Positions 26,585 through 35,198 are shown, counted from the stretch's first letter. The stretch is 64,000 bases of DNA from Mycoplasmatota bacterium (GCA_018622675.1 CP076020.1:124001-188000), one strand, 5' to 3'. Notes: a model not told the origin generated them from the letters alone. Numbers and translations: made by a program.

Positions 26585-27491
26585 TGATATAAGAAGTCGT
26601 TATCTTGACTACTTGAAGAATGAAAAAATGTATTCTAATAATACTGTAACAGCCTATATCAATGATATAGATTCATTGAATCATTTTTTGGTGAACGAAG
26701 ATTTAGGAGATTTAGCGTACTTGACTCATAGAATAGCTAAGTTTTATGTATCAAGTTTACATCATCGATATGATCCTAAATCAATTAGAAGAAAGATTTC
26801 AAGTGTGAGATCACTATTTGATTATTTAATAGCAGAAGAATTAATTGAGGAGAATCCATTTGAAAATGTGGATTTACCTAAGGTTAAGAAATCTTTACCT
26901 AAATTTATTTATGAAGAAGAAATGTTGAAGTTTTTAAATGGTATCGATGATTCTACTGCTTTAGGAAAGCGAAACAGGGTATTGTTTGAACTTCTTTATG
27001 GGTGTGGCCTTAGGGTTTCGGAAGTAACCAATATGGTTATAGGAGATATAGACTTTGTTTCAAAAGAAATTCTAATTCATGGTAAAGGTTCAGTTGACAG
27101 AGTTGTACCTGTTCATAGTTATGGTCTAGAAATTGTTAAAGACTATTTATCTGAAGCTAGAGTTGAATTGGCTTTAAAAAGTCAAGCTCATGATAATGAA
27201 CTCTTATTGAATTATAAGGGAACACCTTTAACATCTAGAGGTGTAAGGGTTATTTTAAATAAAGAGTTAGAAAAGCAAGCTTCAGCAATGAATTTGTCTC
27301 CCCATTCATTTAGACATTCATTTGCGACTCATTTATTAAATAGAGGTGTAGATTTGAGATCAGTTCAAGAACTATTAGGTCATGTATCCTTATCTACAAC
27401 ACAAATATATACAAAAATATCGAATGAAAAATTACAAGATGAATACTTAAAAGCGCATCCTAGAGCATTTAAGAAAAGAGATAAAAAATGA
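26565..27491 (+). CDS. xerC: Tyrosine recombinase XerC-like
   Basis: A 308-residue tyrosine recombinase of the XerC/CodV group, which resolves chromosome dimers at dif. The N-terminal SAM-like core-binding domain covers about residues 1-90; the catalytic domain shows Arg in GCGLRVSEV (about 147-155), Lys in HGKGSVDR, HSFRHSFATHLL (HxxR) and LGHVSLSTTQIYT with the nucleophilic Tyr near residue 284. The start lies inside trmFO. Position and motifs indicate the housekeeping recombinase and not a phage integrase. It lies 24 bp upstream of rlmH, the attachment gene of the cassette array, but no role there is shown. Confidence 0.9.
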   Translation: MEKLTNNDIRSRYLDYLKNEKMYSNNTVTAYINDIDSLNHFLVNEDLGDLAYLTHRIAKFYVSSLHHRYDPKSIRRKISSVRSLFDYLIAEELIEENPFENVDLPKVKKSLPKFIYEEEMLKFLNGIDDSTALGKRNRVLFELLYGCGLRVSEVTNMVIGDIDFVSKEILIHGKGSVDRVVPVHSYGLEIVKDYLSEARVELALKSQAHDNELLLNYKGTPLTSRGVRVILNKELEKQASAMNLSPHSFRHSFATHLLNRGVDLRSVQELLGHVSLSTTQIYTKISNEKLQDEYLKAHPRAFKKRDKK

Positions 27492-27515
27492 TATTGTTAA
27501 AAAAGCAGGAAAACA

Positions 27516-27992
27516 ATGAAAATTAAAATTATAAGTGTTGGTAAAATAAAAGAAAAATATTTAAAAAATGGTATTTCTGAATATGAAAAAAGACTATCGA
27601 GGTATGTTCGTTTGGAAATGCTAGAGGTTAATGATGAAAAAGCACCTGAGAATTTATCAGAAAAAGATATGGATATTGTTAAAGATAAAGAAGCTGATAG
27701 AATTTTATCTAAGATAGATAAAGAATATATCATTGCTTTAGATATTGTTGGCAAACAATTAGATAGTATCAAACTATCTAGAACTATGAAAGATATTTTT
27801 TCTTATCAGTCTTCAGATATTGCTTTTATTATTGGAGGCTCTCTAGGTTTGTCAAAAAAAGTATTAGATAAAGCAAATATGAAACTTTCTTTTTCAAAAT
27901 TAACTTTTCCACATCAATTGATGAAAATGATATTACTTGAACAAATATATAGATCATTTAGAATTATGAATAACGAGCCGTATCATAAATAA
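27516..27992 (+). CDS. rlmH: 23S rRNA pseudouridine-1915 N3-methyltransferase RlmH
   Basis: A 158-residue SPOUT-class enzyme that methylates the pseudouridine at 23S position 1915. Conserved segments: KIKIISVGKIKEKYL at the N-terminus, YIIALDIVGKQLDS, the SAM knot loop FIIGGSLGLS (about residues 106-115), and the terminal LEQIYRSFRIMNNEPYHK. The C-terminus is part of the active site and is always EP/EAYHK-like. The last 21 bases are repeated five times downstream (29488, 31731, 35823, 37319, 39853), always still encoding EPYHK-stop, which marks this as the insertion site of a cassette array resembling staphylococcal SCC. Confidence 0.97.
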   Translation: MKIKIISVGKIKEKYLKNGISEYEKRLSRYVRLEMLEVNDEKAPENLSEKDMDIVKDKEADRILSKIDKEYIIALDIVGKQLDSIKLSRTMKDIFSYQSSDIAFIIGGSLGLSKKVLDKANMKLSFSKLTFPHQLMKMILLEQIYRSFRIMNNEPYHK

Positions 27993-28011
27993 GTGTAACG
28001 AATGATATAAA
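27972..28011 (+). repeat. att-like site 1 (inside the rlmH 3' end)
   Basis: Bases 27975-27992 encode EPYHK-stop in rlmH; the following 19 bases (GTGTAACGAATGATATAAA) match the outer arm of the other copies. This is the rlmH-proximal boundary of cassette 1. Confidence 0.8.
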
Positions 28012-28052
28012 GTTCTTAACAAAAGATTTTTTCAAACAATAAAAACAAACAT

Positions 28053-28081
28053 TTGTTATTGGATTAACATGCTATTATAAT
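28053..28081 (+). promoter_or_regulatory. Promoter of the LRR gene
   Basis: TTGTTA (28053-28058) and TATAAT (28076-28081) with a 17-base spacer, inside cassette 1. Confidence 0.7.
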
Positions 28082-28151
28082 GAAACACATAGGGTGATTT
28101 TATAATATTGCGAAAGATTTAAGAATTAAAATCATTTGGAAAGGTAAGTGT

Positions 28152-29276
28152 ATGCAACTAAACAAGATTATCGATGAAAAGGTAAGAAAACTATTAGATT
28201 ATAGTAAGTCAATGAATATTTCGGCTCAAGATCTTAAAAGAGTTGATGTTTTATCTTTAGCCAATCAACCAATCAAAAGTCTTGCTGATATTTCTAATAT
28301 GACTAATCTTAAAAAAGTAGAAATTTCAGGAACAAAGATAAAAGATATAAACTATTTGCAATACACACCAAACTTAGAAGTCTTTGCTGCGTATGACAAT
28401 GAAATTACGGATTTCTCAGTCCTTAGTCAATTAACTAATTTGAAAGAACTATATATAAACAATGATATATCTGATAAAGTTAAAGCAATCATTGGGTTGA
28501 TAGGTCGTTTAGAAATATTATCCTTAGGAGTAAGTCATGGTAATCTAGTTTTTCTAAAAAATTTACATAGTTTAAAAATACTCCACATCAAGGGTAAATC
28601 TATTGATTTGGAAGGCGTAGAGCATTTATCAAGTCTTGAAAGATTAATCATCGATTCAGAAAAGGTTGAAAATCTTGAACGATTAAAAAATCTTCCAAAT
28701 TTTAAGCAAGTATCTTATAGCAATATGACCCAAAATCAAAAAGAAGAACTTGAAACTTATGGGATAAAAGTTGACCAAGCTGAAGAAGATATATATCCTC
28801 TTTTTATCAGTGAAATTGGTAATTTTAAGTTAAGTAGTGGTTTGAAGAATGATGCGAAAGATACATTTATTGCATTTAATATCATATGGGCTGTAGTCCT
28901 TGTTATATTAATTCTTGTTTTTATATTTAATTCTAATGCTTTAAGGCCTATTTGGGAAACAATCACCGTAGTCATTGGCGTATATTTGTTCATTCCAGTG
29001 TCACTAAGTCTATGGCTATACCTTATGGATTTTGAACTAGAGATGACAAATGATGTAATAATAATTCAAAGAGTGTGGGGATATCAACGTATAAATATTA
29101 TAGATATAGAGGAAGCAAGATTTAAAGAACAAAACATGAAGCAATCTATCATTAAATTAAGGGCTAAAAATAGAAAGTATAGATTGGTTTGCTCAGTCTT
29201 TACATCTCATAAACTTATAGATGTTTTCAAGAAATCATTAAAAGAAAATGGCATAAAAATATTAAGTAAAGACTAA
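28152..29276 (+). CDS. Leucine-rich-repeat membrane protein
   Basis: A 374-residue protein with no signal peptide. Residues ~45-190 hold internalin-like leucine-rich repeats of about 22 residues (SLADISNMTNLKKVEISGTKI, then INYLQYTPNLEVFAAYDNEI, DFSVLSQLTNLKELYIN). Two membrane helices follow (about 242-262 and 272-296), then a C-terminal ~75-residue domain with alternating strands (VIIIQRVWGYQRINIIDIEEARF) that resembles a PH-like/YcxB fold. The repeats therefore face the cytoplasm or are exported without a cleaved signal; topology is unclear. It is the only gene in cassette 1. Function unknown; protein-protein binding is the usual role of such repeats. Confidence 0.75.
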   Translation: MQLNKIIDEKVRKLLDYSKSMNISAQDLKRVDVLSLANQPIKSLADISNMTNLKKVEISGTKIKDINYLQYTPNLEVFAAYDNEITDFSVLSQLTNLKELYINNDISDKVKAIIGLIGRLEILSLGVSHGNLVFLKNLHSLKILHIKGKSIDLEGVEHLSSLERLIIDSEKVENLERLKNLPNFKQVSYSNMTQNQKEELETYGIKVDQAEEDIYPLFISEIGNFKLSSGLKNDAKDTFIAFNIIWAVVLVILILVFIFNSNALRPIWETITVVIGVYLFIPVSLSLWLYLMDFELEMTNDVIIIQRVWGYQRINIIDIEEARFKEQNMKQSIIKLRAKNRKYRLVCSVFTSHKLIDVFKKSLKENGIKILSKD

Positions 29277-29304
29277 CTAATTAGTTAATTTCCATTTATA
29301 AAAT

Positions 29305-29404
29305 GGTATTGTGTATCGAACAAAAAAATGATTACAGTATTTTTGGTATTGTGTATCGAACAAAAAAATGATTACAGTATTTTTGGTATTGTGTATCGAA
29401 CAAA
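29305..29404 (+). repeat. 40-bp tandem direct repeat, 2.5 copies
   Basis: Two identical 40-base units (29305-29344, 29345-29384), each starting GGTATTGTGTATCGAACAAA, are followed by the first 20 bases of a third. There is no unique spacer between them, so this is a tandem duplication and not a CRISPR array. It sits between the LRR gene and att-like site 2. Confidence 0.95.
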
Positions 29405-29487
29405 GATATTATAGATTTTATTCTAGAATAGAGAAGGATGGCTACATTATCTGATATGCATGACAAGTTGCCCTTATAAAAGTTACG

Positions 29488-29524
29488 ACGAGCCGTACCA
29501 TAAGTAATTGCAACTTATGATATA
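29488..29524 (+). repeat. att-like site 2
   Basis: GACGAGCCGTACCATAAGTAA still encodes DEPYHK-stop but with three synonymous changes (TAC, CAT, AAG). It is followed by TTGCAACTTATGATATAC, the left inner end of cassette 2. Confidence 0.8.
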
Positions 29525-29535
29525 CACAGCATAAC

Positions 29536-29560
29536 AAAGCCCTTTTGGGCTTTTTGTTTT
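29536..29560 (+). terminator. Terminator at the left end of cassette 2
   Basis: Stem AAAGCCC/GGGCTTT with a TTTT loop and T-rich tail. A related sequence follows att-like site 4 (35871-35893). It would isolate the cassette from upstream transcription. Confidence 0.8.
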
Positions 29561-29588
29561 GGGGCTATATATACCTGTTTTTAAATTG

Positions 29589-29605
29589 ATAATGGATACC
29601 ATTAT
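29589..29605 (+). promoter_or_regulatory. Candidate operator upstream of the P-type ATPase
   Basis: ATAATGGATACCATTAT has perfect seven-base arms around a three-base centre and lies 12 bases before the -35 box. It does not look like a CopY box (TACA-N2-TGTA). No regulator gene is in the cassette. Confidence 0.45.
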
Positions 29606-29617
29606 TTGCCATATAGT

Positions 29618-29646
29618 TTGAGTTGAGTGGTAGAAGGTGGTATGAT
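29618..29646 (+). promoter_or_regulatory. Promoter of the P-type ATPase
   Basis: TTGAGT (29618-29623) and TATGAT (29641-29646) with a 17-base spacer; TGG just before the -10 makes it an extended box. Confidence 0.65.
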
Positions 29647-29668
29647 ATAGACATGAGGAGGAGATACA

Positions 29669-31645
29669 ATGAAACATAATCATGATACCCACGAACAACA
29701 CAACCATAAGAATCATCACCAACACATGATACAAGACTTTAAACGACGCTTTTATGTCGTGTTGGTGTTTACGATACCAATTCTGTTGTTAAGTGAAACC
29801 ATTCAAGGATGGTTGTCACTTAATCTTGGATTTGCTGGAGATGAGTATATCCTACTAGGGTTATCAACAATCGTATTCTTTTATGGGGGATGGCCATTTC
29901 TGAGAGGCAGTTACAACGAAATCTTCAAAGAACAACTCGGGATGATGACTTTGATTGCTCTTGCCTTAGTTGTTGCCTACTCCTATAGTACGGCAACCGT
30001 ACTAGGTCTGGAAGGAAGTGACTTCTTCTGGGAACTGGTAACTCTGATCTTAATTATGCTACTTGGTCACTGGATCGAAATGAAGTCCGTTCTAAAAGCG
30101 TCGTCGGCACTGGATGAACTGGCAAAACTGATTCCCGATACTGCTCATCGGATGGATGGTGACGATACCAATGATGTTCCGACAAGTGATATCGAAACAG
30201 GAGATGTTGTTCTTGTTAAACCAGGTGAACAAATCCCGCTTGATGGCGTTATTGTGAAGGGAAACTCTCATATTGATGAATCAATCCTAACTGGAGAATC
30301 CAAACCTGTAAGCAAAGGCAAAGACGACGAGGTCATCGCCGGGTCCCTCAATGGAAATAGTGCGATTCAGATTCGTATCTCCCATGGTTCCGAAGATTCC
30401 TATGTATCCAATATCATTCGCATTGTTAATGAATCACAACAAGCCAAGTCCAAGACCCAGAACCTGACGGACAAGGCAGCATTTTATCTGACTATCATTG
30501 CGATTACTATCGGATTGATAACACTAACATACTGGTATTTAGCAACATCTGATTTGGCATTTGCTATTACGCGGATGGCAACGGTTATGATTATCACCTG
30601 TCCCCATGCGTTAGGTCTCGCAATTCCGCTCGTTGTCGCAAACTCGACAACCCTGGCCGCTAAGAACGGTTTAATCATCCGCAACCGTACCGCATTTGAA
30701 AATGCCCGAAACATTACGACAATGGTATTTGACAAGACTGGTACGTTAACCGAAGGCGTTTTTGCGATTCAGCATTATGAGTCTTTGTCAGAGGAGTATT
30801 CTGCTGAGGATGTCCTTCGCATTGCTGGAAGCATAGAATCGCAATCAGAACATCCAATTGCGACCGCATTCATGAACAAGTTGGAGAAAGAAGATATCAA
30901 CACCGAAGATGTCGAGGAATCTGTAATCATTCAAGGGAAAGGTATCAAAGGGACAATTAACAAGCAAGAGTATTTTGTCGTAAGTCGTAAGTATCTGAAC
31001 GAACACTCTATTTCAATCGATGATTCTAATCATGGAACCGGGACGGAATCTTACCTTGTCAAGGACAATGAAGCACTTGGTTATTTTTTACTAAAAGACA
31101 AAATAAGAGAATCATCCAAATCTGCGATACAATCATTGCAAGAGCGAGGTATTTCGTGTTGGATGCTTACTGGTGACAACGAAGCGATTGCCAAAGAAGT
31201 TTCCGATGAACTTGGACTGGATGGATATTTTGCAGAAGTACTACCAGATCATAAACAAGAGAAGATCAAATCGCTCAAAGATGAGAATGAGATTGTTGCC
31301 ATGACAGGCGATGGTGTCAATGATGCTCCAGCCTTGGCCGAATCCAACATTGGTATAGCGGTTGGATCTGGGACAGATGTAGCAGTGGAAACCGCAGACA
31401 TCATTCTAGCGGACAGTGATCCAAAGGATATCGTGAACCTAACATTATTTGGTTCCAAGACATACAGTAAGATGATTCAGAATTTGATTTGGGCGACTGC
31501 ATACAATATTGTAGCAATACCTTTAGCGGCTGGTATACTTTATAATCAAGGAATCCTCATCTCACCAGCAGTAGGAGCTATCTTTATGTCACTGTCAACA
31601 GTGGTTGTTGCGATCAATGCATCGCTACTTTCATTTTCGGATTAA
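29669..31645 (+). CDS. CopB-like P1B-type heavy-metal ATPase
   Basis: A 658-residue metal-exporting P-type ATPase. The N-terminus is a histidine-rich cytoplasmic tail (HNHDTHEQHNHKNHHQH), not a CxxC domain. The metal-site motif in the membrane is CPH (Cys311), typical of the CopB/P1B-3 group linked to Cu(II)/Ag(I) export. The phosphorylation site DKTGT (Asp355), the SEHPIA motif of the N domain and the hinge GDGVNDAPAL are present, so the protein looks intact. Codons are richer in C and G than the surrounding genes (for example CTG, ACC, CGC), indicating horizontal transfer. It is alone in cassette 2, with GAGGAGG before the ATG. Silver or copper resistance is the likely benefit. Confidence 0.93.
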   Translation: MKHNHDTHEQHNHKNHHQHMIQDFKRRFYVVLVFTIPILLLSETIQGWLSLNLGFAGDEYILLGLSTIVFFYGGWPFLRGSYNEIFKEQLGMMTLIALALVVAYSYSTATVLGLEGSDFFWELVTLILIMLLGHWIEMKSVLKASSALDELAKLIPDTAHRMDGDDTNDVPTSDIETGDVVLVKPGEQIPLDGVIVKGNSHIDESILTGESKPVSKGKDDEVIAGSLNGNSAIQIRISHGSEDSYVSNIIRIVNESQQAKSKTQNLTDKAAFYLTIIAITIGLITLTYWYLATSDLAFAITRMATVMIITCPHALGLAIPLVVANSTTLAAKNGLIIRNRTAFENARNITTMVFDKTGTLTEGVFAIQHYESLSEEYSAEDVLRIAGSIESQSEHPIATAFMNKLEKEDINTEDVEESVIIQGKGIKGTINKQEYFVVSRKYLNEHSISIDDSNHGTGTESYLVKDNEALGYFLLKDKIRESSKSAIQSLQERGISCWMLTGDNEAIAKEVSDELGLDGYFAEVLPDHKQEKIKSLKDENEIVAMTGDGVNDAPALAESNIGIAVGSGTDVAVETADIILADSDPKDIVNLTLFGSKTYSKMIQNLIWATAYNIVAIPLAAGILYNQGILISPAVGAIFMSLSTVVVAINASLLSFSD

Positions 31646-31730
31646 CATAGTACTAGGTTGGTGAGATTGTTCACCAGTGGTCTATGATATCATAAGTATA
31701 CAATAATAAGTTGCAATCAAAAATGTTACA

Positions 31731-31770
31731 ACGAGCCGTATCACAAATAATTGCAAGTAATGATATAAAT
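31731..31770 (+). repeat. att-like site 3
   Basis: ACGAGCCGTATCACAAATAA still encodes EPYHK-stop (CAC for CAT), followed by TTGCAAGTAATGATATAAA. The ~120 bases from here to about 31853 are homologous to those after site 6 (39853-39975). Confidence 0.82.
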
Positions 31771-31792
31771 GTATATGATGTAGAAATCAAAG

Positions 31793-31826
31793 GAGGAATT
31801 AGAAAATTGTCTAATTCCTTCTTTGT
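31793..31826 (+). terminator. Terminator at the left end of cassette 3
   Basis: Perfect ten-base stem AGGAATTAGA/TCTAATTCCT followed by TCTTTG. The equivalent hairpin at 39914 differs in sequence but still pairs, so the structure is conserved. Confidence 0.75.
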
Positions 31827-31923
31827 GTATTTACTTATATTTTTTTAAGAATTTATTATAAAATAATGTATTTTATTAATTAAACTTTATTATAAAGGAA
31901 TTTACCTAATTCTTATGGTTATG

Positions 31924-31952
31924 TTGTTTTAAATAAAATTTTATAGTATAAT
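31924..31952 (+). promoter_or_regulatory. Promoter of the 961-residue lipoprotein
   Basis: TTGTTT (31924-31929) and TATAAT (31947-31952) with a 17-base spacer. Confidence 0.65.
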
Positions 31953-32001
31953 TTACACAATTAATTTTTCGATTTATATGTCTTATATTTAAGGAGAAAA
32001 A

Positions 32002-34887
32002 ATGAAAAAGATATTTATAGTTGCACTTTTATTTATTGTATTTATTGCTCTTAGTGGATGTGGAAATTTATTGAATTCAGAACTTATTAACTCATCGGAA
32101 GAAGTAACGCAAGATAATGAAACAACTCATATGATTACAGAAATTCATACAACTGACACTCACACAACTGACACTCACACAACTGACACTCACACAACTG
32201 ATGTTCATGCTACTGAAGATATTGATGAAAACGATTTGCCAGAAGACATAGAAATCATTAATGCTTTCGATAGTATTTCAGAACTTCTATATGGTTTTAT
32301 CCCTAATATGTTGCGTCAAGATATTTTTACAGATGATAATAAATCAACTTCTAAAAGTTTTTTGAAACATGTTGCTATGAGTTCTTCTTTGGATCCTTCA
32401 ATTACTGATCCAGAACCTGAAGGCCTTATTTATACACCAGATATGATATTTAGTGGAAGAGCTAGATATTATAATACAATAAGCGAAAGATATCTTAACC
32501 TTCTTTCTAATGATGGAAATATATTAAGTGGCGTTATTGCAGGTGGAGAATGTAGAGATTTTCAAGTTGATGGTGATCAGTTTTATGGAGATGTATGCCA
32601 GCAACAAAATGGATCTATTCTATCATTGTTGGATTCTAATGTGAAATACTTTGATATTAATTCAGAATATATTACTTATATTGATGGTAATTATGGTATA
32701 GATCACATTAAAAGATTAAATGATAGAATTTATGTTGAATCATTTAGACGAAATGGAAACGATTACTTTGATGCAATCAATTATGATATTTATGATATTA
32801 ATAATGATCAAACTATTGGGCGTTATGGGGGTTCCAGTAGTTTAGGCAGTCTTAATTACGCTAGACTATTTGATGATTACATATTAAACTATAGAGTGAG
32901 ATATAGTCGCTCCAATGATTTAGATAGTTTAGGATATGTTCAATTCATTGAAATTTATGATATAAACAGTAATTTAGTTGCTCAAATGCTTTTACTAGAA
33001 GGTAAGGAAGTAGATTTTTTTCCAGAAGAAGGCTTTGCCTATAATATGGAAAACATCAACCAAGGAGATATGATAAGTAGGGATAGATATATAAGTTCTC
33101 AAGTAGGACTTTATTCATCTATAAATCTTGACTACATTAATGGATGGAATCGCTTAGAAATGGATTATACTGGGCCAACTTCTGGATATAATGCGATTGA
33201 TGTTTCGAATAACGGCTTATTATATGATTCAAATAATAACCTCATCGATATTAAGGTTAACGATACGGCTGTTACTTTTGCTGATGAGGTATATGATGGA
33301 AGGGATTATACCAGAATACCGAAAATTAATTTGTTATTAGACTTTTCAAAAGAAAACATGTTTGATTTAAGTAAATATGGGTTAGAAATGAACGATTCTG
33401 AAAAACTTTCTCAATATGTCTCAGAGTTTATTAAAGATGTAAAAGATGTTAAAATAAAAAACACTTTATTAAAGGATTGGGACTTAGAATCTAATTTAAA
33501 TTATATTAACGATTTAAGTGTTGAACAAAAAACAATCATTGATTTGCTTGGTGTTGATACTCCAATAGAAAATGTTTTTGTTTATCCTAATACAGATAAA
33601 ATTACATTACGTCCCGCCAATCAAATACGAATTAAAACTGATATAATTCCAACCTATGCATCAGCACAAGATGTATCATATAATATCGTTGATGAATCGA
33701 TCATTAGTATTGACTCCACAGGACTAATAACTGGATTGACCAACGGAACTACAAGGGTGGATGTCTATGTTAATGATACCTTATATAGAACTTATACTGT
33801 TGATGTGCAGATGCCAAATATGGCGGGAGATGGCAGTATAGAAAACCCATACCAAATAACTACTATAAACGAATTATATCAAGTCAATTATGATTTGGAT
33901 GCACATTATATTCTTATTAATGATTTAGACTTGACAGATGAAACATGGACGCCTATAGGCAATGGTATTATGAATAGTTTCAAAGGTACATTTGATGGAA
34001 ATGGATTTACTATATCAAACATTAGTATTACAGCACCTTCAAAAGTTAAAGATCTTGGATTATTCTCGGTAATAGGATCTAGTGGATTAGTACAAAATCT
34101 AACTGTTCATAATATACGGATTGAAAATTCAATTAACAAAGATAATCCTTCCATTTTTGGAGGAATAGCAGGGAAGATATTAGGTACCGTTAAGAATATT
34201 ACTGTGTCTGGAAACTACCAAGTTATTATTAACGTTACTGCGGATACAAATACTGAATCAAATTATATTGCACCTATATTAGTGGGCAAAATTTCTGGGA
34301 CATTAAGCGGAAAAGTACTACAAACTACTGTCACTGATTCAATGACTATTTTATTTAATAATAATATCGAACAAACTTATAAGCTAAACTATGGGACTAC
34401 ATCAGCATTTAAATCAGGATTATATGAAGAAATAGATTTAGTAAACACTGCCGATACACCTGTTATTATTGGAAAGGCAAATGATCTTGTTTTTACTGAT
34501 GAAACAGATGATCCTGATATACCTAGCGAGTTTGAAGAAATAGAACTTGTTGCATTTTTACTAGGATCAAAAATTACAGTTGAATCATTTAAGGACTTAT
34601 ATAGTGAAAATCTATCTAATGCTCAATTAACTAATACATATGATCCTAACATTAACGCTGATTTAATTGTGATACTGAGTTATAAAGAAGTTAACCTAAA
34701 CTCAGTAGATGTATTTTCACCTATTTTTTCTGACACTGAAGGCATTTACTTTTATCGATATGGTGATGTCAATTTAATATATATTTATTCAGATACAGAA
34801 TCAAGTTTACTTTCCTTTATTAATTCACTACCCGAAAATCTTTTGTCTCATGATTTTAGTGGTGATACCGATATTTTAGTAGAATAA
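32002..34887 (+). CDS. Large lipoprotein with His/Thr repeat, Big2-like and GLUG-like domains
   Basis: A 961-residue surface lipoprotein. The signal peptide ends in the lipobox LSGC (Cys near residue 20). Residues ~48-72 form a low-complexity repeat of the five-residue unit TTDTH, encoded by near-identical 15-bp DNA repeats. The central ~450 residues are unrecognised. Residues ~545-600 look like a bacterial Ig-like (Big2) domain (SIISIDSTGLITGLTNGTTRVDV split across it), and ~605-740 contain GLUG-type repeats (GTFDGNGFTISNISI, LGLFSVIG, FGGIAGKILGTVKNITVSG) as in surface proteases and adhesins. No catalytic site is apparent. AAGGAGA precedes the ATG. Likely an adhesin or ligand-binding protein carried as cassette cargo. 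Confidence 0.8.
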   Translation: MKKIFIVALLFIVFIALSGCGNLLNSELINSSEEVTQDNETTHMITEIHTTDTHTTDTHTTDTHTTDVHATEDIDENDLPEDIEIINAFDSISELLYGFIPNMLRQDIFTDDNKSTSKSFLKHVAMSSSLDPSITDPEPEGLIYTPDMIFSGRARYYNTISERYLNLLSNDGNILSGVIAGGECRDFQVDGDQFYGDVCQQQNGSILSLLDSNVKYFDINSEYITYIDGNYGIDHIKRLNDRIYVESFRRNGNDYFDAINYDIYDINNDQTIGRYGGSSSLGSLNYARLFDDYILNYRVRYSRSNDLDSLGYVQFIEIYDINSNLVAQMLLLEGKEVDFFPEEGFAYNMENINQGDMISRDRYISSQVGLYSSINLDYINGWNRLEMDYTGPTSGYNAIDVSNNGLLYDSNNNLIDIKVNDTAVTFADEVYDGRDYTRIPKINLLLDFSKENMFDLSKYGLEMNDSEKLSQYVSEFIKDVKDVKIKNTLLKDWDLESNLNYINDLSVEQKTIIDLLGVDTPIENVFVYPNTDKITLRPANQIRIKTDIIPTYASAQDVSYNIVDESIISIDSTGLITGLTNGTTRVDVYVNDTLYRTYTVDVQMPNMAGDGSIENPYQITTINELYQVNYDLDAHYILINDLDLTDETWTPIGNGIMNSFKGTFDGNGFTISNISITAPSKVKDLGLFSVIGSSGLVQNLTVHNIRIENSINKDNPSIFGGIAGKILGTVKNITVSGNYQVIINVTADTNTESNYIAPILVGKISGTLSGKVLQTTVTDSMTILFNNNIEQTYKLNYGTTSAFKSGLYEEIDLVNTADTPVIIGKANDLVFTDETDDPDIPSEFEEIELVAFLLGSKITVESFKDLYSENLSNAQLTNTYDPNINADLIVILSYKEVNLNSVDVFSPIFSDTEGIYFYRYGDVNLIYIYSDTESSLLSFINSLPENLLSHDFSGDTDILVE

Positions 34888-35172
34888 AGTTAATTGAAAT
34901 CTATTTGATTTGTTTATAGAAATAAATAGTTACTTAATCTGATAGATGCTAATAAGTTAATAAAAAGAATGAATTATTGTCGTGGTTGATGAGAAGAAAT
35001 AATGATATAAGCTATCTTACTATAATATATTTTTCTAGTTCTTTTGTTTCGTTACTTTCACTTATACTTCGCTAATGAGAGTATATAATATTTTAAAAAA
35101 GTTTAGTAAGAAAACGATAGTATGAAAGCATAGGTTTTTATACTATCAATTTTTTTGATTATATATCTATGG
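34888..35172. other. Non-coding gap within cassette 3
   Basis: No convincing gene. The only structure seen is a hairpin with arms GATAGTAT/ATACTATC (35116-35147) followed by seven T, which reads as a terminator on the plus strand but lies about 230 bases after the lipoprotein stop; a small RNA ending there is possible but unsupported. Confidence 0.5.
35116..35157 (+). terminator. Rho-independent terminator before the Phd/ParE pair
   Basis: Stem GATAGTAT/ATACTATC with a 16-base loop, then AATTTTTTT. Confidence 0.65.
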
Positions 35173-35198
35173 TTGACTGGTTAATTTTAGAGTATCAC

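Larger units (their letters stand above)
27993..29507 (+). mobile_element. rlmH-associated cassette 1 (LRR membrane protein)
   Basis: A 1515-bp segment between att-like sites 1 and 2. It carries one gene on the rlmH strand with its own promoter, and a 40-bp tandem repeat near its distal end. The left inner end (GTGTAACGAATGAT) and the reverse complement of the right inner end (CGTAACTTTTATAAGGGCAA) share the TGTAAC/CGTAAC element. No recombinase is inside. Confidence 0.65.
29508..31750 (+). mobile_element. rlmH-associated cassette 2 (CopB-type ATPase)
   Basis: A 2243-bp segment between att-like sites 2 and 3 with one gene. Its ends are a clear imperfect inverted repeat: TTGCAACTTATGATATAC on the left and the reverse complement TTGCAACTTATTATTGTATAC on the right (31699-31719). 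Base composition is much richer in G+C than the neighbours, which points to recent acquisition from another lineage. Confidence 0.72.

Noticed and set aside
26565-27491. XerC-like gene as the integrase of the cassette array
   Set aside because: Its position after trmFO and its sequence pattern are those of the housekeeping XerC/CodV; known rlmH-targeting elements use large serine recombinases. A role is not excluded but has no support here.
29305-29404. Possible CRISPR array
   Set aside because: The repeats are contiguous and identical over 40 bp with no unique spacers and no cas genes nearby; it is a tandem duplication.
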